The position numbers were made by a program, and so were the translations under genes. Under the pieces are notes generated by a model, which searched no databases, had not been told where the DNA came from, and saw only the letters and a program-made list of their open reading frames with translations. This document shows, piece after piece, positions 6,655 through 9,934 of a stretch of 9,934 nt of DNA. Source of the DNA: Nitrospira sp. (GTDB lineage: Bacteria > Nitrospirota > Nitrospiria > Nitrospirales > Nitrospiraceae); assembly GCA_015904055.1 (NCBI GenBank), contig JABMDE010000020.1, forward strand, positions 1 to 9,934, read 5' to 3'. Numbering within the stretch: position 1 is the stretch's first letter; each line of letters opens with the position of its first letter.

Positions 6655-6744
6655 GGAGGGGTGACGGAGCGGTCGAACGTGCCGGTCTTGAAAACCGGAG
6701 ATGGGGTAACTCATCCGCGAGTTCAAATCTCGCCCCCTCCGCCA
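6655..6744 (+). tRNA. tRNA-Ser, anticodon UGA
   Basis: The acceptor stem GGAGGGG (6655-6661) pairs with CCCCTCC (6734-6740). A discriminator G and an encoded CCA (6742-6744) follow. The anticodon stem CCGGT/ACCGG encloses CTTGAAA with anticodon TGA at 6689-6691. A long variable arm (GATG, GGGTAACT, CATC) and the T-arm GCGAG-TTCAAAT-CTCGC complete a class II serine tRNA that reads UCA and other UCN codons. All stems pair, so it should be functional. A run of six T residues starts six bases after the CCA and may end transcription. Its 5' end abuts the truncated radical-SAM gene, so its promoter must lie inside that remnant. Confidence 0.96.
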
Positions 6745-6849
6745 TATTTTTTCTCTGATGGTCTCTGTCACATGGCGGACGTATTGTGCATCCTGCTCGC
6801 ATGAAACCTCTGCAAAAAGACGTGTTCGACCGTCCACAAGCGGAGGTGC

Positions 6850-7677
6850 ATGAAGACTCTCAAGAATGGCTGGCACTGGTTTTGGCGGCAAAGCCGGCTG
6901 AATAAGATCATCATCCTTGGCCTATTTGCCGTCATCGTGCCGTTCTGCCTCCCGACTGTCGTGTCCTGGTTCAGACCAACGATCATCAAGGTGGGGGTCG
7001 CGTTCTACACGTATGAACGTGCCTCTTTTTCTGAAAGCACGACCACAATCTATTTTTTCGAGAAGCGGAACCTGGTCACAAATTGCAGCCTTCGCCGAGC
7101 TGAAGAGACGCAACCAACCGGACAAGCCCCCATCGCCAATCCGCAATCATGGGTGATCCTCAAGCTGTTGCTGGAAAATGCCTCGGACCAGCCTCTTACA
7201 CATCTTCGTCTGGGCGTCAGATCGCCGGCCCTGAGTCCTGCAACACAGCTGCTCACCTCGCCGAATATAGACGCGACAGGACACATGGATACACCCCCAC
7301 GCGCTACCAGGCCCGCGTACATCATTTCCATCGCTGCCATCGCCCCCGCAACCTCCACCATCATCAGCTTGAAAACCCCGATCGATGATCGTCTACGCCG
7401 GTTTATCTACGAGGACCATCGTACCGTGACAGTTCAGGTGCCCTTTGTCTCGGCAGACCAGTTTCGGGAATATCCACCGATTGTCTCTCGTACAAATGCA
7501 GTGAAAATTTTAAATCGAGAGGGACTCTTGAGGACCGGGGACGAGAGGGAGGCCGATGAAGTACTAACCGCTACGCTGATGCCACCCGGTGAGTCAGGCT
7601 CAAACAGTAAAGTCACACCATATCAACTACTTCCAAAGTCTCGTACCTGTTCTGAAGGAGAGGCAGGCATGTGGTAA
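6850..7677 (+). CDS. Membrane-anchored hypothetical protein, 275 aa
   Basis: I do not recognise this family. The product has a short basic, Trp-rich N-terminus (NGWHWFWRQSRLNK). One strong transmembrane helix covers about residues 19-41 (IIILGLFAVIVPFCLPTVVSW). A large C-terminal part of about 230 residues would lie outside the cytoplasm if the positive-inside rule holds. This part contains a segment WVILKLLLENASDQPLTHLR that looks like an immunoglobulin-type beta-sandwich strand pair, and later VTVQVPFVSADQF. GGAGGTG directly precedes the ATG at 6850 (three bases after GGAGG), matching the anti-Shine-Dalgarno well but closely. It starts 105 bp after the tRNA. No neighbour suggests a function, and the tail (SRTCSEGEAGMW) may be disordered. 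Confidence 0.7.
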   Translation: MKTLKNGWHWFWRQSRLNKIIILGLFAVIVPFCLPTVVSWFRPTIIKVGVAFYTYERASFSESTTTIYFFEKRNLVTNCSLRRAEETQPTGQAPIANPQSWVILKLLLENASDQPLTHLRLGVRSPALSPATQLLTSPNIDATGHMDTPPRATRPAYIISIAAIAPATSTIISLKTPIDDRLRRFIYEDHRTVTVQVPFVSADQFREYPPIVSRTNAVKILNREGLLRTGDEREADEVLTATLMPPGESGSNSKVTPYQLLPKSRTCSEGEAGMW

Positions 7678-7735
7678 ACCGCCGCTACATGTCTGGATCG
7701 TGATGGTCAAAGACCTAACTTGAGCGAGTCATACC

Positions 7736-7780
7736 CCACTTTCGTTGGGTAGTTTCACCGGCCTAGAGGTATAGCAGATA
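7736..7780 (+). promoter_or_regulatory. Upstream cassette, divergent copy A (before the PilZ-like gene)
   Basis: TTCGTT at 7741-7746 is followed by CCTAGAGGTAT at 7762-7772. This is the same layout, with one extra base, as TTCGTTT and CCTACGGTAT in the copy at 8381. A small hairpin CCCA/TGGG surrounds TTCGT (7735-7749). It lies about 100 bp ahead of the PilZ-like start. Similarity is weaker than between copies B and C. Confidence 0.4.
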
Positions 7781-7839
7781 CACCGCTATTTGTATTATTC
7801 TGCACCCCATAACTAATTTCTTTCAACGGGAAGAACATC

Positions 7840-8193
7840 ATGTCATTTCAACTCCACCGTCAAGTCGCGATCAACTGTATTCTCTCCAGGGGGAGCGACG
7901 GCCTTCAAGGAGAAGGCTGCGTGTATGATCTCTCAACCCCTCGCCAGCCAATGGCGTCAGCGAATACGCTACAGCCTGGTGACCTTGTAAAGCTCCACCT
8001 GTGGATACCGGATGAAGATTCCCACATCTCAGTTAATTTAGCTGAAGTGCAATGGGTTAAACCCAATTGTATCAAAGTCGATCTTCTCACCGTTAACCCT
8101 CCCGACCAAACACGGCTCAATCAATTCACGGCCTCGCAAAATACCCTATCCCGTTCCAGCAATGCCACGAGCCAGGTCCTCATCTGGTTTTAG
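7840..8193 (+). CDS. PilZ-like domain protein, probably unable to bind c-di-GMP
   Basis: PilZ domains are small beta-barrels that usually bind cyclic di-GMP and adjust motility, exopolysaccharide or biofilm. This 117-residue product has the shape of the fold. HRQVAINCIL is the first strand, followed by GEGCVYDLST (24-33), then LQPGDLVKLHLWIPDE (44-59) and the late strand AEVQWVKPNCIKVDLL. The ligand motifs are missing: the expected RxxxR near the N-terminus is HRQVAI, and the second motif DxSxxG reads DLSTPR at 30-35, without the Gly. It therefore resembles non-binding adaptor PilZ proteins. The C-terminal 25 residues are polar and Ser-rich. The start at 7840 is preceded by GGGAAGAA. The gene is preceded by a weak version of the cassette found before the next two genes. 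Confidence 0.7.
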   Translation: MSFQLHRQVAINCILSRGSDGLQGEGCVYDLSTPRQPMASANTLQPGDLVKLHLWIPDEDSHISVNLAEVQWVKPNCIKVDLLTVNPPDQTRLNQFTASQNTLSRSSNATSQVLIWF

Positions 8194-8300
8194 CCTTCAT
8201 TATTCATGACGAGGCCTTGCTCCTTCGACCACCCTTAGGCTCACCCCCGAGCGGGCCGAATGATCGAGAGACAAAATCGCATGGAATCGCGTTCCTCGCG

Positions 8301-8344
8301 GATTGTCGATTGCCGCAAAAATGCTTATGAGTAGCGCAGGCTAG
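8301..8344 (+). repeat. 44-bp dispersed repeat, copy 2
   Basis: Gap-free counterpart of 5791-5834 (about 73 percent identity by hand count). It lies in the 332-bp gene-free stretch 8194-8525 between the PilZ-like gene and the 261-aa orphan, just before cassette copy B. The rest of that stretch shows no gene. Confidence 0.55.
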
Positions 8345-8372
8345 CCCCAATCACACGCACTAACGTATCGAT

Positions 8373-8430
8373 ATCCCCCTTTCGTTTAATCGTACGCTAC
8401 ACCTACGGTATTTCCAATTCTCTCTACGCA
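8373..8430 (+). repeat. Upstream cassette, copy B (before the 261-aa gene)
   Basis: CCCCCTTTCGTTT is followed after 15 bases by CTACGGTATTTCC and AATTCTCTC. It aligns without gaps to copy C at 9533-9590: about 22 of the last 24 bases before the divergence point at 8424 agree. It sits about 145 bp ahead of the start at 8526 and is probably a promoter or 5' leader element shared by the two related genes. Confidence 0.7.
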
Positions 8431-8525
8431 TTTTATTCTGCACGCATGCATGTGAAGCGACTCAATCGCAATTCAGCCGTTCACACAGGGCATTGAGCGA
8501 CATCATCATCTCTGGAGGACTGATT

Positions 8526-9311
8526 ATGCAAAAACAGTTCGGCAAAATAGGAGCCGTCAGACATCGATGCGCAGGACTACAGGATCATGATTCTGGAGGA
8601 ATAAAGCTCGACGTCCCCTCAGGCCATTTTGTAGCACGCGAAAACCTGGCTTGCATGCTCAGCCAGGACGGGCCCCCTGCCCTCGAAAAAACGGCCACTC
8701 CTGTGAAGCCCCATGTTATCAACTTACACGCCAGCACTCTCGTACTGCCAGAGAAGCAGGCTGGTGTGCTCACCACAGCCGGTATTGCAGCCCCCGACGA
8801 ACCAACAACGACTTTGAAAACGTATCGAGGATATGACATGAGGGACATGCAGAACATTTCCGACATCATTGCCATGCCGTTTGTGGCATGGCAGGCGTGG
8901 CGGGCATATAGAACACACGTGCGGCATAGACAAAGCACCGTACAGATGCTCGCGCGTAGCTGTGTCCTGCGCCCAGTTGATGTCGAGCTTCGCTACAGCA
9001 CCCCCCTTCAAAAAATAGGCATCTGTATTGGTGCTTCGGACGCTCAAAGTTCCCACGACATGGAGTTCTCACTGTACCTTCAACCATCGACCGGCAGCAT
9101 GCGGGCGCGAGGAACGCAATTGCTTCAGTGGTTGGGACATGAATGGACCACCAAGTGGATGCCGACAGTGCGGCGAGGTGTGAAAGCAGGAAGGCGATGC
9201 TGGATCCTGTTGATCGCCCAAGTCTACAAAGCCAATGTCCAGCAGCAACAAGAGGCAGAGTCGGATGCAATAATCCGGCTTCTGAAGACCCAAAGACTAC
9301 AGCCCTGGTGA
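8526..9311 (+). CDS. Orphan protein, 261 aa, with N-terminus related to the downstream zinc-ribbon protein
   Basis: The function is unknown. The first residues, MQKQFGKIGAVRHR, nearly repeat the start of the protein at 9683 (MHKQLGKIGTVRRE). The ribosome site GGAGGACTGATT is also the same. Similarity fades over about 50 residues (DSGGIKL against FCGGYTY; LACMLSQDGPP against LLARCSQCHRP), and the zinc-ligand cysteines are absent. The rest is unique. A Pro/Thr-rich linker lies at about 50-100. It is followed by a basic helical part (FVAWQAWRAYRTHVRHRQS) and a C-terminal region with RRCWILLIAQVYKANVQQQQ. There is no clear membrane segment. An in-frame ATG at 8493 exists, but 8526 has the strong ribosome site and the conserved start. 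It could be a paralogue whose frame drifted and became extended, or a fusion to other coding sequence. Confidence 0.6.
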   Translation: MQKQFGKIGAVRHRCAGLQDHDSGGIKLDVPSGHFVARENLACMLSQDGPPALEKTATPVKPHVINLHASTLVLPEKQAGVLTTAGIAAPDEPTTTLKTYRGYDMRDMQNISDIIAMPFVAWQAWRAYRTHVRHRQSTVQMLARSCVLRPVDVELRYSTPLQKIGICIGASDAQSSHDMEFSLYLQPSTGSMRARGTQLLQWLGHEWTTKWMPTVRRGVKAGRRCWILLIAQVYKANVQQQQEAESDAIIRLLKTQRLQPW

Positions 9312-9530
9312 GGCATCACTGCCGAGAGTCATTCTCTGGAAATCTCAACGGTCCTTGCCGAATAGCAGCACCGGCAGTATCACGCTGGTGCGGCAACAAT
9401 AACCTCGTCACGTCTCCATGCCATCCGGACGAGTCATCAGACCTCGCCCGCGCTGCGGCTCTCCACTATGCGCCATATAGACACGTACTGCGCATAAGAA
9501 CCGCTCCACCCATACACTGGCCCAAACAGA
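9312..9530. other. Gene-free stretch between the two related genes
   Basis: I see no gene, terminator with T-run or strong palindrome here. A frame stays open through it (continuing to the 9683 gene), but its composition is unlike protein and the start of that gene is clear further down. The stretch leads into cassette copy C. Confidence 0.45.
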
Positions 9531-9590
9531 CATCCCCCCTTTCGTTTCATTTCATACTACCTCTACGGTATTTCCAGTTCTCTCACATAT
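9531..9590 (+). repeat. Upstream cassette, copy C (before the 57-aa zinc-ribbon gene)
   Basis: CCCCCCTTTCGTTT is followed by CTACGGTATTTCC and AGTTCTCTC, with the same spacing as copy B. TACC (9558-9561) and GGTA (9567-9570) form a short inverted repeat within it. The gene start is at 9683, about 140 bp downstream, so both position and sequence are kept relative to copy B. Confidence 0.7.
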
Positions 9591-9682
9591 GTTTATTGTC
9601 CCGTTATGCAATCCGTCACATCCGGGCGCCGTCTCGACTTTCACATGCAGAATCATGCGACTTCTTCATCGGAGGACTGACC

Positions 9683-9856
9683 ATGCACAAGCAGCTCGGC
9701 AAGATCGGAACAGTCAGACGGGAGATTCATGGGAAGGCCTGCTCATTCTGCGGGGGATATACATACCAGCTTGTCCTTCGCACACCTGGCTCTGAGGAAG
9801 AGTCCAGCTTGTTAGCCCGATGTAGTCAATGCCATCGCCCCTCTGTGCCAATATGA
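9683..9856 (+). CDS. Small zinc-ribbon-like protein, 57 aa
   Basis: The product has two CxxC pairs, C20-S-F-C23 followed by GGYTYQLVL, and C47-S-Q-C50 followed by HRP. They are separated by 23 residues, the pattern of a treble-clef or zinc-ribbon knuckle holding one zinc. The N-terminus MHKQLGKIGTVRR is basic. There is no signal peptide or membrane helix, so it should be cytoplasmic, possibly binding nucleic acid or protein. The start at 9683 has GGAGGACTGACC immediately upstream, identical in layout to the gene at 8526. From memory, short proteins of this type are numerous in Nitrospira genomes, with the fuller ending ARCSQCxRPR. No function is known to me. The open frame reaches far upstream, but that part is not coding-like. 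Confidence 0.78.
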   Translation: MHKQLGKIGTVRREIHGKACSFCGGYTYQLVLRTPGSEEESSLLARCSQCHRPSVPI

Positions 9857-9901
9857 GTGGGACACTTCGCCTCTCTTCAATTAGAGTAGCGGGCGGAGGA
9901 G

Positions 9902-9934
9902 ATGCACCCCATCATGCATGCTGAGAAGAAATAC
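9902..9934 (+). CDS. Possible start of a further gene, cut by the window end
   Basis: GGCGGAGGAG at 9892-9901 is a strong ribosome site. It is followed by two in-frame ATG codons at 9902 and 9914, reading MHPIMHAEKKY to the edge. The second ATG has the more workable spacing. Only eleven codons are visible, so nothing can be said about the product. Confidence 0.35.
   Translation, partial: MHPIMHAEKKY

Noticed and set aside
6655..6802. An apparent N-terminal extension of the radical-SAM protein on the minus strand
   Set aside because: This part is the antisense of tRNA-Ser. It gives the well-known spurious reading (ELPHLRFSRPARSTAP type) and is not protein coding.
8866..9270. 134-codon minus-strand open frame opposite the 261-aa gene
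   Set aside because: It has no ribosome site, and the plus-strand gene has a conserved start and upstream cassette. Treated as a shadow frame.
9143..9682. Long upstream extension of the 57-aa zinc-ribbon gene
   Set aside because: It overlaps the preceding gene in another frame and crosses cassette copy C. The start at 9683 has a strong ribosome site and a conserved N-terminus.
1..9934. CRISPR array, integrase, transposase or phage genes
   Set aside because: No regularly spaced repeats with spacers and no recognisable recombinase or structural gene are present on either strand.

Overview
The window looks like a chromosome segment of a moderately GC-rich free-living bacterium. My best guess is a Nitrospira-type member of Nitrospirota. 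This rests on the gene mix and on a recalled resemblance of the small MxKQLGKIGxVR zinc-ribbon protein at the right end to families common in that genus. It is an inference, not a database match. Housekeeping genes alternate with AT-richer accessory genes and decayed genes.

Left part (1-2357): the 3' end of dnaJ is followed by rsmE (16S rRNA m3U1498 methyltransferase). rsmE is split by an exact 10-bp tandem duplication that shifts the frame. Next is a proteasome/HslV-like Ntn-hydrolase gene interrupted by one in-frame TGA.

Middle (2358-5604): a decayed stretch leads into a complete HigB-HigA toxin-antitoxin operon with a perfect 8-3-8 palindrome in front of it. Then come a secreted Sel1-repeat protein, a 141-aa protein I do not recognise, a periplasmic OmpH/Skp-type chaperone and a convergent single-domain rhodanese. 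A hairpin lies where the last two genes meet.

Right part (5605-9934): an intergenic block rich in inverted repeats is followed by a radical-SAM gene (PA0069/SPL-like, minus strand). It has lost its 5' end exactly where a tRNA-Ser(UGA) gene begins. Beyond the tRNA are a membrane-anchored orphan protein, a degenerate PilZ-type protein, and two related genes that share the same start region. One is a 261-aa orphan; the other is a 57-aa protein with two CxxC pairs. The two related genes have nearly the same upstream cassette (TTCGTTT, 15 bp, CTACGGTATTTCC), and a weaker version precedes the PilZ-like gene. This suggests a repeated, co-regulated module. A possible next gene starts within the last 35 bases.

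Three broken genes, dispersed intergenic repeats and a toxin-antitoxin operon make this an accessory, rearrangement-prone region set among core genes. No integrase, transposase, CRISPR array or phage structural gene is visible.
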